A DNA stretch of 52,699 nucleotides, from NCBI GenBank assembly GCA_903862465.1, contig CAIOYH010000209.1:1-52699 (forward strand), in the 5' to 3' direction. Source of the DNA: an uncultured bacterium (GTDB taxonomy: Bacteria > Bacteroidota > Bacteroidia > Bacteroidales > CAIWKO01). How positions within the stretch are numbered: position 1 is the first letter of the stretch; the number at the start of each line of letters is the position of its first letter. The notes beneath the pieces are model-generated. The model saw nothing but the letters and a program-made list of their open reading frames with translations, was not told the origin of the DNA and made no database searches. Positions 18,119-27,265 of this stretch are shown here, piece by piece. The position numbers were made by a program, and so were the translations under genes.

Positions 18119-18580
18119 ATGACACAAGAAGAAAGCATCCAACTAAAGATAAAAATCATTGAAGCCTGCAAACAACATCAGTTCATCACCATCGCCAACC
18201 TTAAGCGCGAAATGGACGAGCATCAGCAAATGGCAAACGACTACGGACCACCCAAAGACCGCTACGACGCCTTTCGCTCCCAGATGCTGCGCCGCCGCGA
18301 CATCTTCGCCGAACAAATGCAAAAAGCCAACGAAGAACTCATCGTCTTGGACAAAATAAACCCCAAAGAAATCATCACAAAAGTAGAACTCGGAGCCATA
18401 GTGCGCACCGACAAACAGACACTTTTCATCGCTACAAGCCTAGGCAAAATCACTGTGGACAACGAAGATTTTTTCTGCATATCGCCCGCCGTGCCCATCT
18501 ACAAAGCCATGCAGGGCTTAAAAATCGGCGACACTGCCGTGTTCAATAATAATAAAATGCTGATAAAGGATATTTTTTAG
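18119..18580 (+). CDS. GreA/GreB-like transcription factor
   Basis: A 153-residue protein. Residues about 10-80 form a helical hairpin like the Gre coiled coil, and residues 85-153 (VELGAIVRTDKQTLFIATSLG...LKIGDTAVFNN) match the C-terminal FKBP-like domain that docks on RNA polymerase. Gre factors enter the secondary channel and stimulate transcript cleavage. The hairpin tip lacks an obvious D-E acidic pair, so it may compete with or modulate Gre factors instead of cleaving. It stands alone, followed by the convergent tRNA-Ser. Confidence 0.75.
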   Translation: MTQEESIQLKIKIIEACKQHQFITIANLKREMDEHQQMANDYGPPKDRYDAFRSQMLRRRDIFAEQMQKANEELIVLDKINPKEIITKVELGAIVRTDKQTLFIATSLGKITVDNEDFFCISPAVPIYKAMQGLKIGDTAVFNNNKMLIKDIF

Positions 18581-18608
18581 GGAAATCACGCGAGGGCGCG
18601 GTAAAGAG

Positions 18609-18697
18609 CGGAGAGAGGGGGATTCGAACCCCCGGTCCGCCTTACGACGGACAACGGTTTTCGAGACCGCCGCATTCAACCGCTCTGCCATCTCTCC
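18609..18697 (-). tRNA. tRNA-Ser(CGA)
   Basis: A class II tRNA with a long variable arm. The acceptor stem GGAGAGA/TCTCTCC is perfect, the anticodon loop is CTCGAAA (anticodon CGA), and the T-arm contains GGTTCGAATCC. The 3' CCA is not encoded. Confidence 0.95.
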
Positions 18698-18709
18698 TGT
18701 TTCAGTTTG

Positions 18710-18717
18710 CAAAACTA
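18710..18717 (-). promoter_or_regulatory. -7 element of the tRNA-Ser(CGA) promoter
   Basis: Minus-strand TAGTTTTG fits TAnnTTTG, 12 bases before the tRNA 5' end. Confidence 0.45.
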
Positions 18718-18750
18718 CTACTTATCTGCCATATAATCGCTATTAAAATA

Positions 18751-18781
18751 AAAAAAACTGCACCGAAGTGCAGTTTTTTTT
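18751..18781. terminator. Rho-independent terminator
   Basis: AAAAAAACTGCAC, loop CGAA, then GTGCAGTTTTTTT is a perfect stem. It lies between the TonB receptor gene (minus strand, ending at 18794) and the tRNA. The A/T runs on both sides let it act in either direction. Confidence 0.85.
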
Positions 18782-18793
18782 GTCGTACGACTA

Positions 18794-21238
18794 TTATTTT
18801 ATCTTAAAACGTATGCCTCCGTAAATCGTTCTGCCCGCCGTCGGACCCCATGTCATCGAGGTGTCGAAGTGCGTATGATACGGTAAAAATGGCTCCGTGA
18901 TGGGGTCTTGTTGCCTAAAGTTCAAGAGGTTTTCCACGCCGAGATATAGGTCTATTTCATGCTTAAAATGTTTTGTAATTTGCGCATTCAATATGGTATA
19001 GATAGGGGAGTAGGCATAATCGCGTCTCACGATGCCGGGCATCTTACTTTGGTCGGCAATGCGGGCAGGTCCGTTGACTTGCGCCGTGAAATCGAATTTC
19101 CATTTATCAAATCTCGTGGCATAACTCAGCGTCAACAAGCCTTTATATTTCGAAGTGAGGGCGCGTTCCTGCAATTTGCCTTCCGTGGTCTGCTTGGCAT
19201 CATTAATTCTGAAAGCCGCCAACACCGTGAAGCGTTTCACGGGTTCGAAGGTCAACTGTATCTGATAGCTATTTGAAAATGATTTGCCCGTACTGTCTTT
19301 CAAGTTATACACATCAGCAATGGCGGGGTCTCTATCCAAATCCACCACCACTTGATTGAAGAAATCCGTGCGATACAAATCCAAATCAATTTCCGCTTTG
19401 CGGTTAAACATCTTGAACTCCTTCACCAAATTCACCCCATAATTGGCTGCCTTTTCCTGCGCCAAAGGTGCTTCAATTTTAATGATTTTCTGACTTGCTA
19501 GGATTGACATGTTTTCAGAGATGATATTCGCAGAGCGATATCCGAGTCCGGCTGAGGCGCGTAAGGTCAGGTTTTTTGCAATCTGCAATTTGACATTGGT
19601 GCGCGGTGTAACAAACATGCCGTAGCGAGTGCTATAATCGGCTCTCACACCCAAAATGAAGGAGAATATATCCGTATTGGTATAAGTATATTCAAAGAAA
19701 GCGCCGCCCACAGCTTCCGAGCGATTGAAGTTATACACCACAGGGTTCAGGTTGGTTTCAGGCGAGAGCGTCACCACGTCGTGCATGGAAACGATGCTAC
19801 CGGGAGCCAAGGTTTGGTAGATATATGTGAACTGTGTCTGCTTATAGTTTTCAATATAATCATCATACAAGAAACTCGCACCCAAAGAAAACTTATGATC
19901 AGTAGTGCCTATTATAGATTGATAAATCAAATTGCCATACACACTCTTTTCGATACCCACATAATTGTTTACCCCGAAATAGCCCTTTTGGTCGTGATAA
20001 ATCCCCGAAAGAATCAGCCCGACGCTCTTATAAGGCTTGCCTTTAAACATAAAACCGTTCTTCCAGAAAGCTTCAGCGCGGCTAGTCGTCATGCCGAAAC
20101 CGTAAGGTAAACTCATGTTATTGATTTTCGCAGTGTCGAGCACGAAGCTCTTTTTGTCGTAATCGGTGGTGCCGCCCGTGCGATTTTCATACATATATTT
20201 AATACCGAAACGCGACACGAACTTATTGGGATTGATATAGTCCCAACGATTGAACACATTGATAGTATAGAGCTTCGGAATATCCATAAACTTATCCGCT
20301 TTCTTCCAATGTATTTGGTTGCCCGAAGCATCGGTGAGCAAGCTCATGTTATCGGTGTTCACCGCATTGATGGTGGTGGAATCTATCTTATTTATCTCAC
20401 GATTAAACCAATCGCCATGTACCATAATCATCGTACTCAACTTCTCGGTGAGATTGAAGGCAGCATTCACATTGGCTTCCAAGCGTGTTTTTTCATTTCC
20501 GTAGATATTCACAAAAAGCTTCTCAGAGTTGGCAGGCTTTTTATACTCTATATTTATTTGTCCTGTGGTTGACTCGTAACCATTGATAACCGATGATGTC
20601 CCTTTCGAGATTTGTATGCTTTGCATCCACGAGCCCGGGATGTAGTTCAGTCCGTAAGAAGACGCCAAACCGCGTATCAAAGGAATATTTTCGGTTTGTA
20701 TCTGACTATAGATACCCGATAAGCCTAGCAATTGTATCTGTTTTGCACCCGTGATAGCATCACTATACGACACGTCCACTGAAGCATTCGTCTCGAAACT
20801 CTCCGACAGATTGCAGCAAGCTGCCTTATACAATTCTGTGGTTGTAACGATTTGCGTCTTCCGCGGATCCAAATGCGACATGAAGCTGCCATCCATTTTT
20901 TCGTTAATCTCCACTTGCGCTAGCTGCACATTGCTGCGCGTCATCACATGTGTGATTTTGCTTTCGTCTGCAGCGATAGTCAGGGTATCTGTTTTGCAGC
21001 CAAGCATACTAAAAATTAAACGTAAGTCGCTTACGCCTTGCAATGATAATTTAAACTTCCCGTCTGCATCAGTCGAAGTGGCATTGGAGGTGCCATACCA
21101 ATATACCGTCACGCCCGGAACAGGATTTTTTTCATTTTTCTCGTTCATATCATATACCGTACCCGATATATTTTGGGCGAAAGCTGCCACCGTATTCATC
21201 ATTAGGAATAGTGCAGCGATTATAATTTTGTTTTTCAT
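18794..21238 (-). CDS. TonB-dependent receptor, probable metal type
   Basis: An 814-residue outer-membrane receptor. It has a signal peptide (about 1-22), a carboxypeptidase-regulatory-like beta domain (about 24-110, ISGTVYDMNEK...GVTVYW), a plug domain (about 125-230, IQLLGLSGIYSQIQTENIPLIRG in two parts) and a 22-strand barrel ending in TIYGGIRFKIK. An ACCN motif with two cysteines lies at the plug start near residue 140. The upstream gene encodes a Cys-rich HYC_CC_PP-type protein, a known neighbour of heavy-metal TonB receptors, so copper or a similar metal is the likely substrate. That is inference from context. Confidence 0.9.
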   Translation of the reverse strand: MKNKIIIAALFLMMNTVAAFAQNISGTVYDMNEKNEKNPVPGVTVYWYGTSNATSTDADGKFKLSLQGVSDLRLIFSMLGCKTDTLTIAADESKITHVMTRSNVQLAQVEINEKMDGSFMSHLDPRKTQIVTTTELYKAACCNLSESFETNASVDVSYSDAITGAKQIQLLGLSGIYSQIQTENIPLIRGLASSYGLNYIPGSWMQSIQISKGTSSVINGYESTTGQINIEYKKPANSEKLFVNIYGNEKTRLEANVNAAFNLTEKLSTMIMVHGDWFNREINKIDSTTINAVNTDNMSLLTDASGNQIHWKKADKFMDIPKLYTINVFNRWDYINPNKFVSRFGIKYMYENRTGGTTDYDKKSFVLDTAKINNMSLPYGFGMTTSRAEAFWKNGFMFKGKPYKSVGLILSGIYHDQKGYFGVNNYVGIEKSVYGNLIYQSIIGTTDHKFSLGASFLYDDYIENYKQTQFTYIYQTLAPGSIVSMHDVVTLSPETNLNPVVYNFNRSEAVGGAFFEYTYTNTDIFSFILGVRADYSTRYGMFVTPRTNVKLQIAKNLTLRASAGLGYRSANIISENMSILASQKIIKIEAPLAQEKAANYGVNLVKEFKMFNRKAEIDLDLYRTDFFNQVVVDLDRDPAIADVYNLKDSTGKSFSNSYQIQLTFEPVKRFTVLAAFRINDAKQTTEGKLQERALTSKYKGLLTLSYATRFDKWKFDFTAQVNGPARIADQSKMPGIVRRDYAYSPIYTILNAQITKHFKHEIDLYLGVENLLNFRQQDPITEPFLPYHTHFDTSMTWGPTAGRTIYGGIRFKIK

Positions 21239-21355
21239 GGTGTTTGCCTTTTTTAATTTTATTGAAACTAAATTAATTACATAAGGGTTTAATCATGCTT
21301 ATATACATCATGATATAGTAAACTCTCAAACCATCTGAAAGCTAAATAGCTTTAT

Positions 21356-21802
21356 TTAGGAAGGCAAATCCGTCTTGATATTCTTAATAAAATGTAGCAG
21401 TTTGATGCCGAAAAGCTGTAAGGGAGGCGGGCGATATTCCGACAATGCCGAAATGTATTGTACTTCCACCACTGAATAGTTAAACAATGCGAATGAAGGG
21501 ATATTCAGCACAAGCTTTATCAGATTGTTGTTCGAAAATTGATAATTAAATATGGTAGCTATCTTAGCAAATTTGTTCTCATTCTTGCAGCAGGGCACCT
21601 TGCCAACGGCACATACGCCATTTGAGTTGCTCGCAGCAGACATTTCACAACATGAAGTTGTACTGCCAAAGATTTCAGGGAAAAAGGCAACTTTCGTAGT
21701 GCCCGCCATGCGGCAGGAGTGCATTTGCATAGAAATACCGCTTGTGCTAATTGCAAAAGCAATTAAACAAATGATGGCTACCGATTTCTTTACAAAGTGC
21801 AT
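21356..21802 (-). CDS. HYC_CC_PP-type small secreted protein
   Basis: A 148-residue protein with a signal peptide (MHFVKKSVAIICLIAFAIST). It carries the spaced motif that names the family: a His-Ser-Cys near residue 29 (MQMHSCRMAG), a CCEMS pair, then PCCKN, and YRPPP near residue 125. The cysteines and histidine suggest metal binding in the periplasm. It ends 117 bases before the TonB receptor start on the same strand, so the two probably form a metal-uptake unit. Confidence 0.8.
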   Translation of the reverse strand: MHFVKKSVAIICLIAFAISTSGISMQMHSCRMAGTTKVAFFPEIFGSTTSCCEMSAASNSNGVCAVGKVPCCKNENKFAKIATIFNYQFSNNNLIKLVLNIPSFALFNYSVVEVQYISALSEYRPPPLQLFGIKLLHFIKNIKTDLPS

Positions 21803-21905
21803 TTTTTTCTATTTAGGTACAAAGGTACTTATTTGTTTTGATATGGAAGAAATAATTTTTCTTAATTAATCATAAACGCTAATTTCGGAGAATATTTCAG
21901 ATAAG

Positions 21906-21978
21906 AGTGGTAAATGGGGTTCGAACTCACGACCCTCAGCTTGGGAAGCTGATGCTCTGCCAACTGAGCTACAACCGC
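21906..21978 (-). tRNA. tRNA-Gly(CCC), imperfect stems
   Basis: The D-arm (GCTCAGTTGGCAGAGC) and anticodon arm CAGC-TTCCCAA-GCTG are sound, giving anticodon CCC. The acceptor GCGGTTG faces TTACCAC with two mismatches (C-A and T-T) and one wobble, and the T-stem GTGAG/CCCAT has one A-C mismatch. It may be functional but degenerate, or on the way to a pseudogene. It lies 12 bases downstream of the gene ending at 21991, so it could be cut from that transcript. Confidence 0.75.
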
Positions 21979-21990
21979 ACTACCATAAAA

Positions 21991-23100
21991 CTATAAGTCA
22001 TACAGATACTTGTTCTTCATCTGTATGAATTCGTCCTGAGATATTACTTGTTTTTGATATAATTTCTCAAGCTTTTCTAGTTTAATTATTTTTAGTTCTA
22101 TTTCATCCACCTTTTTGTAGAATGCATCGGCGAATTCTGCTTTACCGCGATAGTCATTTAAAATTTCTTTCGCTTCTTCGGTTTTGATTTTAAACTGAAA
22201 TATTTCATCTGCTTGCTTGGCGAGCTGCTCATTCAAGGATGCGTTGGTGCTTTCCAATTCATTTATGCGTGATTCCAAATTGCTTTTTTCTTGCATAAAG
22301 TTATCATCTGAAATGACAACTTTCGGAGCATCTTCAACATTTTTTTTATAGGTATTGAATTCAGCTTCGATGGTTTCAAGGTTTCTTACTTTGTTTTCTA
22401 ATGCTATTTTGCTTGAAATTAGAGTGCTTTCCGAACTTTTGAGTTGTTTGATTTGTTCGTCAAAGCTTTGTTGTTGTTCGGCTAGGCGCGTGTTGAATCC
22501 GTTCACTTGGTTTTGTAATTCTAAGGTTCTTCTTTCGGCGATGGCTTTGTCGTTTATGGCTTTATTCAACAAAGTGTTTTTATCATCCAAATTGCCTTCT
22601 GCAGTTGCCAAGGCAGCACTTAATCTCGATTCTATTTCGGCAACTTCTGCTGTTTTGGCTTTGAGTTTCTTGCGTATTTTTCCTTTGCCTGTGAGTCCCA
22701 CTATCATCAATGTTGTCACTATGAGTAGTAACACCCCTGCACCAATGGCACCATAAAATACAAATGTATTCAGAAATGTATCCAACATCGTCTTTTCTGT
22801 GGTGATTTGGTCGAGTTGACTTTGTGATATCGCAACGGTATCCTTTAAGTTCTTTACTTGCGTTAGTTTTGCCTCAAGTTGGTCAATCAAAATATCATCT
22901 TTCTCGATGATGCTGTTTGCTTGCTCAAGAAGTGATTGTAGCTTTGCAGCATTCATGGGCTCCCCGGAGGTTCTAGCTAGTGTATATTGCCCGTTTAGGG
23001 AATCTCTTTGCATTATCAATGTGCTGTCCATGGCTTGTTGAGCAAAGGATAGCAAGCTTATTAGCGAAAGCGAAACAATTAATGTAAATACCTTTTTCAT
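21991..23100 (-). CDS. Secreted or membrane coiled-coil protein
   Basis: A 369-residue protein. It has a signal peptide (MKKVFTLIVSLSLISLLSFA), a short extracytoplasmic helical part, a membrane segment near residues 113-135 (FYGAIGAGVLLLIVTTLMIVG), then a long coiled coil (about 140-330, many heptads with E, K and Q). The C-terminal helix LEKLYQKQVISQDEFIQMK resembles a SHOCT module. The topology is probably one pass with the coiled coil in the cytoplasm. No enzyme motif is present. A structural or stress role is possible but not shown. Confidence 0.7.
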   Translation of the reverse strand: MKKVFTLIVSLSLISLLSFAQQAMDSTLIMQRDSLNGQYTLARTSGEPMNAAKLQSLLEQANSIIEKDDILIDQLEAKLTQVKNLKDTVAISQSQLDQITTEKTMLDTFLNTFVFYGAIGAGVLLLIVTTLMIVGLTGKGKIRKKLKAKTAEVAEIESRLSAALATAEGNLDDKNTLLNKAINDKAIAERRTLELQNQVNGFNTRLAEQQQSFDEQIKQLKSSESTLISSKIALENKVRNLETIEAEFNTYKKNVEDAPKVVISDDNFMQEKSNLESRINELESTNASLNEQLAKQADEIFQFKIKTEEAKEILNDYRGKAEFADAFYKKVDEIELKIIKLEKLEKLYQKQVISQDEFIQMKNKYLYDL

Positions 23101-23362
23101 GATTCTAATTTTTTTTCAAAAATATAAAAAATCACAACACAATTCACATTCTGTGAAAAATATTTTTCTTTTCCTTTGTTTAAGTTGCTCATTTTATGTG
23201 TATAATACTATTTAGTCTTTTTCTCAAAATCGGTCAATCAGTCATTTGTATCGGTGAAATACCATCTTTTTCTGTTCTATTCGTTTGTAAATGTTTTTTT
23301 CTAATTCACCGTCGCGATTTGGCAATACATATATTTGATTTTTTTTAGAAGGACATTGATAT

Positions 23363-23492
23363 TACTTTTGTATCATTAAATTGACAATGAGTAATTCATT
23401 GGTTCTTGTATTGGCTACTGTGAAGTCCCCGATGCAGATTAATTTGGTTGGTGTTAAAAGGCAGGGTTTATGTGTTCCCTGCCTTTTTTTTT
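23363..23492 (+). ncRNA. Candidate small RNA with its own promoter and terminator
   Basis: TACTTTTG (23363-23370) fits the -7 consensus. About 90 bases on is a strong terminator hairpin at 23456-23492 (GGCAGGG, 10-base loop, CCCTGCC, then nine T). The transcript would be about 115 bases, from near 23377. A short frame from the ATG at 23386 runs through the terminator, so a peptide is less likely than an RNA. The -33 element is not well placed. Confidence 0.4.
23456..23492 (+). terminator. Rho-independent terminator of the candidate small RNA
   Basis: A perfect GGCAGGG/CCCTGCC stem flanked by A- and T-runs. It is not adjacent to the 3' end of any plus-strand gene in view. Confidence 0.85.
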
Positions 23493-23569
23493 CGTACAAA
23501 TTATCAAAATAAATACGTCTTAATTTGTTCATTAACATTATTTATGATAGGAAGTCAGAAAATGTTGAT

Positions 23570-23577
23570 TATCTTTG
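23570..23577 (+). promoter_or_regulatory. -7 element upstream of the radical SAM gene
   Basis: TATCTTTG, about 100 bases before the ATG at 23678. The leader contains a small hairpin TTCGG-TTAT-CCGAA at 23641-23654. I recognise no riboswitch. The rest of 23101-23677 is AT-rich with no gene. Confidence 0.45.
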
Positions 23578-23677
23578 CACATTCTAGTTGGTGAAATTTG
23601 TATTTTTCGTCGTTGAGATTTGATTTATAAGTTCGCCTAATTCGGTTATCCGAAGTTATAAATTTAATTAATTGTTG

Positions 23678-25084
23678 ATGAAAATTTTACTTGTTGCTCC
23701 TTGTCCGCCCCGCGAACAACGTCCTAAATCCATGGACATTCCCCAATTAACTTTATCGCTTATTGCGGGTATGACACCCGAAGAACACGAAGTGGAAATC
23801 TGCGAAGAAGTCTATGGTGATGTTATTAATTTGGAAGGCGATTATGATGTGATTGGCATTTCCATTATGACACAAACTTGTCTGCGCGGTTACGAAATTG
23901 CCAATGAATTTAAGAAACGCGACAAAATTGTTGTTTTCGGTGGCATACATGCCACTTGTCGTCCTCAGGAAGCTTTGCTTTATGGCGATGCTGTTGTTAT
24001 AGGCGAGGCTGAAGGCGGATTGTGGGAAAGCGTTTTGACAGATATTAAGAATAATAAACTTCGCGAATTCTATAAGTTGGATGCTCTGCCTGATTTGCAA
24101 AATCAAACCAAGCCACGTAAAGAACTTATTCGTTGTCATTCGGGTAAATTTGCTATTGCGCCAATCGAAACAACCCGTGGATGTCCTTACAATTGCGATT
24201 TCTGCACTGTTTCACGTTTCTTCGGAACAAAACAACGTCATAAAAAAATTCACGACATCATAGAGGAAGCGGAATCGTGTCCACAGAAATATTTGTTCTT
24301 TTTGGATGATAATATCACCGGTGATAAGAAATTTGCTAAAGAACTTTTCCGTGAATTGATTCCATTAAAAAAAACATGGGTAGGGCAGGCGTCCATCAAT
24401 TTGTCGAACGATGCCGAAACTATGCGTTTGGCTAAGAAATCCGGTTGTGGTGCTTTGTTGGTTGGTTTTGAATCTATGACTGAGGGTGGTTTGAATCATT
24501 ATCGAAAATCGTTGAAGACTATTGATGAAAATGTGGCTGCCGTGAAACGTCTGCGTGATAATGGTATCCTGACGATGGCTTCCTTGATTTTTGGTTTGGA
24601 TAGTGATGATGAGGATACGTTCAAATATGGACATGAATTTTTGACACGTTCAAAGGCTGCCTTCTTTCAATCCTGCGTTGCTACGCCTTATCCGGGAACG
24701 CCTGTGTTCGACAAACTATTGTCGGAAGGCAGAATCCTCACTGACGATTGGAGCAAGTTTGATACGACCAAAGTGAACATACAACCGCTGAATTTTAGTC
24801 CCGAACGTTTGTTGGAAGGCTGCAACGATATTCAAGATTCAATTTATAGCAACAGCTCTATCATGAAAAGGGCATTCCCCAATATGAAAATAGGCTTCAG
24901 TGCTTCGCTGCTGTATTTAACATTGAACAAAGGCTATCAAACTCGTTTAAAAGCTAAGAAGATGTTTGGCGTGAATCGTAATGAAGAAGGCGTGCCTGTT
25001 GATTTCGATACCACCAAATATGTTATGCCTTATAAGAAACGAGTGGCTAAACCTGTAATGGAAAAAGAATTTGTGTGTGTTTAA
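23678..25084 (+). CDS. B12-binding-domain radical SAM protein
   Basis: A 468-residue protein from the ATG at 23678; TTG codons just upstream are in frame but less likely. Residues about 1-140 form a cobalamin-binding-like fold (MKILLVAPCPP, DVIGISIMTQT, VVFGGIHAT). The radical SAM cluster motif is CPYNCDFC near residue 168, with the GFES strand near 260 and a TIM-barrel continuation (LIFGLDSDDEDTF). It belongs to the cobalamin-dependent class, which often performs methylations on unreactive carbons. The substrate is unknown. It is a single gene with its own promoter. Confidence 0.88.
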   Translation: MKILLVAPCPPREQRPKSMDIPQLTLSLIAGMTPEEHEVEICEEVYGDVINLEGDYDVIGISIMTQTCLRGYEIANEFKKRDKIVVFGGIHATCRPQEALLYGDAVVIGEAEGGLWESVLTDIKNNKLREFYKLDALPDLQNQTKPRKELIRCHSGKFAIAPIETTRGCPYNCDFCTVSRFFGTKQRHKKIHDIIEEAESCPQKYLFFLDDNITGDKKFAKELFRELIPLKKTWVGQASINLSNDAETMRLAKKSGCGALLVGFESMTEGGLNHYRKSLKTIDENVAAVKRLRDNGILTMASLIFGLDSDDEDTFKYGHEFLTRSKAAFFQSCVATPYPGTPVFDKLLSEGRILTDDWSKFDTTKVNIQPLNFSPERLLEGCNDIQDSIYSNSSIMKRAFPNMKIGFSASLLYLTLNKGYQTRLKAKKMFGVNRNEEGVPVDFDTTKYVMPYKKRVAKPVMEKEFVCV

Positions 25085-25120
25085 GGGATTTTTCTTTTTG
25101 ATTTGAACAAAGATATAAAC

Positions 25121-25987
25121 CTAAGCTTTTTGCATGCTTAAAAACCTATCCTTTCCGTTTATATCTTTCATAATGCAAATTTCGGAAAAATTATTTTTCT
25201 GACCAAGAGAAAATAAATCATTGCCGAAATTTTCATTTATTTCGAAATACAATTTACAGGCAATCCCATTGTATCTCGCGAAGTGCATAATGGCTTCATA
25301 AAACAGCAACGGGTTTTCATCAGTGACGAAAAGGGCAGTGGAAGGCTCATAATTCAATACGTTGGGCTGCATAAATTGTTTCTCCGATTCCATTACGTAA
25401 GGCGGATTGCTCACAATCAAATTAAAATCGCCCAACCAAAGCCATTGCGACTCATCCAATATATCACATTGTTCCAATAAGACGGGTGCGCCCAATTTTT
25501 TTGAATTACGGTCTGCCAACAACAATGCATCTACGGAAATGTCGATAGCATCAACTAGCGCATAAGGCATATGTTTCTTTAAAGCTATAGCAATACATCC
25601 GCTTCCCGTTCCAATATCCAAAATACGCAATCCCGAACGGTGTTGATTTTGATTGATAATCATCGCCACCAATTCTTCGGTCTCGGGGCGCGGAATCAAT
25701 ACATGCTCATTCACCTTGAATTCTAAATCATAAAAAATAGTTTTACCTATTATATATTGTATCGGGCGATGTTTCTCTAATTCTTTCACGGCATCATACA
25801 CCAACAACAACTCCGATTCGTTTATCGTGCTGCGCATATTTGCCAACACTTGCGCCTTGCTCATAGCGCAGTACGCTTCGAACAACATAAACGTAAACGA
25901 TTGTATCTCCTCAGCGGGATACAAACCCTCCAATCGCTTCTTTATATACTCCCTGATATCTGATGTTTTGTTTGAGGAAATCTTCAT
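25121..25987 (-). CDS. prmC: Release factor glutamine methyltransferase
   Basis: A 288-residue SAM-dependent methyltransferase that methylates the Gln of the GGQ motif in peptide chain release factors. It has the PrmC N-terminal helical domain, SAM motif I LDIGTGSGCIAIAL near residue 121, and the catalytic NPPYV near 193. The N-P-P-Y motif, the length and the RPETEELV segment before motif I all match HemK/PrmC. It starts at an ATG at 25987 and stands between the radical SAM gene (convergent) and the RlmI-like gene upstream. Confidence 0.93.
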   Translation of the reverse strand: MKISSNKTSDIREYIKKRLEGLYPAEEIQSFTFMLFEAYCAMSKAQVLANMRSTINESELLLVYDAVKELEKHRPIQYIIGKTIFYDLEFKVNEHVLIPRPETEELVAMIINQNQHRSGLRILDIGTGSGCIAIALKKHMPYALVDAIDISVDALLLADRNSKKLGAPVLLEQCDILDESQWLWLGDFNLIVSNPPYVMESEKQFMQPNVLNYEPSTALFVTDENPLLFYEAIMHFARYNGIACKLYFEINENFGNDLFSLGQKNNFSEICIMKDINGKDRFLSMQKA

Positions 25988-26077
25988 TTGTGATTTTAGA
26001 TTTTAGATTTTAGAATTTTGAATTTTGTTTTTGGTATTTGGTATTTGGATCTTGGTATTTGGATCTTAAAGCTTTGT
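25988..26077. repeat. Intergenic repeat words GATTTTAGA / TTTGGTATTTGGATC
   Basis: Short tandem ATTTTAG units followed by GGTATTTGG and GGATCTTGG words. They are the reverse complement of the CCAAATACCAAG-type words at 7465-7493 and 29888-29925, one dispersed family. Confidence 0.6.
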
Positions 26078-27265
26078 CTATTCCACAAACAACACCAAGC
26101 CCTTCAAATATTCCCCCTCAGGATGAAAAGCACTGACAGGATGATCGGCAGGTTGGGACAGTTGGGCAATGATACGCACATTGCGTTCGCTTTGAATGGC
26201 TGCGGCTATCACTGTGGAACGAAATAGACTGCTTTCCACCACCTGCGAACACGAAAAGGTGAAGATGAATCCCGATTTGTTTATCTTTCGAATCGCCATT
26301 TCGTTCAGGCGTTTGTAGCCTTGCATGGCTTTGTGTTTTGTTTTTATATGTTTGGCATACGCGGGCGGATCTAAAATAATCACATCGTAGGTTTCTTCCG
26401 TATGTTTCATAAACTCCACCACATCCGACTTAAAAGATTCGTGGTTTTTGTCGGCGTAGCCATTTATCGCTATGTTTTGTTCGGTCAACGCTATCGCCTT
26501 GGCAGAGGAATCCACCGAATGAACCAAACTTGCTCCTGCTTTCAAAGCATAGACGGAGAATCCCCCTGTGTAAGAAAACGTATTCAACACTTTCTTCTCA
26601 TGGCAATATTGCATCAGGAGTTTCCGATTTTCGCGTTGGTCAATAAAGAAGCCTGTCTTTTGTCCCTGTTCCCAATCCACATAAAACTTGCAGGAGTTTT
26701 CGCTCACCAAATTCTCCGACGTGCCCCCATACAGATATTCATCTTGAACCAAATCGCCAAACTTGGTTGGCAAGGTTTCTTTGCTCTTGATGAACACGGA
26801 TTGCAACTTGTAGCCATAAAGCTCTTTGAGGGCTGCCGTAATGTTATCGCGCAGCAAATACATCCCATACGAATGACATTGAATGACGGCAGTGCCATTA
26901 TAAAAATCAATGATTAAGCCCGGCATTTCATCTCCTTCGCCAAACACCAAACGATATACATTGGTGTTCGGACTCGAACACAAGCCTAAGGCTTCGCGAA
27001 ACTGCAATGCCCGTTCCAACTTCTGTTTCCAAAAATCCGTATCGGGAATCACCTGCTCGAACGAAAAGATGCGCACCGCAATTGAGCCATCATTATAATG
27101 TCCCATGCCGAGAAACTCATTGCGACTCGAGAAAATCTCCACGATGCTTCCTTCTTCGGGATGTCCTTCAATTTGTTGAATGGCGCCCGAAAACAACCAT
27201 TGATGACGTCTTCGTAAGGCTTCGTCTTTGCCGTGTTTCAGTGTGATTTTTGGATATTCTTTCAT
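26078..27265 (-). CDS. RlmI-like 23S rRNA cytosine methyltransferase
   Basis: A 395-residue class I methyltransferase with an N-terminal PUA domain (about 1-80, KHGKDEALRRRHQWLFSGAI), a middle domain, and a Rossmann fold with SAM motif VLNTFSYTGGFSVYAL near residue 215 and catalytic DPPAYAK near 299. E. coli RlmI makes m5C in 23S rRNA; the same target is assumed. The start ATG overlaps the stop of the glycosylase gene as ATGA, indicating coupling. Confidence 0.9.
   Translation of the reverse strand: MKEYPKITLKHGKDEALRRRHQWLFSGAIQQIEGHPEEGSIVEIFSSRNEFLGMGHYNDGSIAVRIFSFEQVIPDTDFWKQKLERALQFREALGLCSSPNTNVYRLVFGEGDEMPGLIIDFYNGTAVIQCHSYGMYLLRDNITAALKELYGYKLQSVFIKSKETLPTKFGDLVQDEYLYGGTSENLVSENSCKFYVDWEQGQKTGFFIDQRENRKLLMQYCHEKKVLNTFSYTGGFSVYALKAGASLVHSVDSSAKAIALTEQNIAINGYADKNHESFKSDVVEFMKHTEETYDVIILDPPAYAKHIKTKHKAMQGYKRLNEMAIRKINKSGFIFTFSCSQVVESSLFRSTVIAAAIQSERNVRIIAQLSQPADHPVSAFHPEGEYLKGLVLFVE

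Noticed and set aside
17245-18171. 308-residue minus-strand frame
   Set aside because: It spans array A and the Gre-gene leader, and its composition is unlike a protein outside the array.
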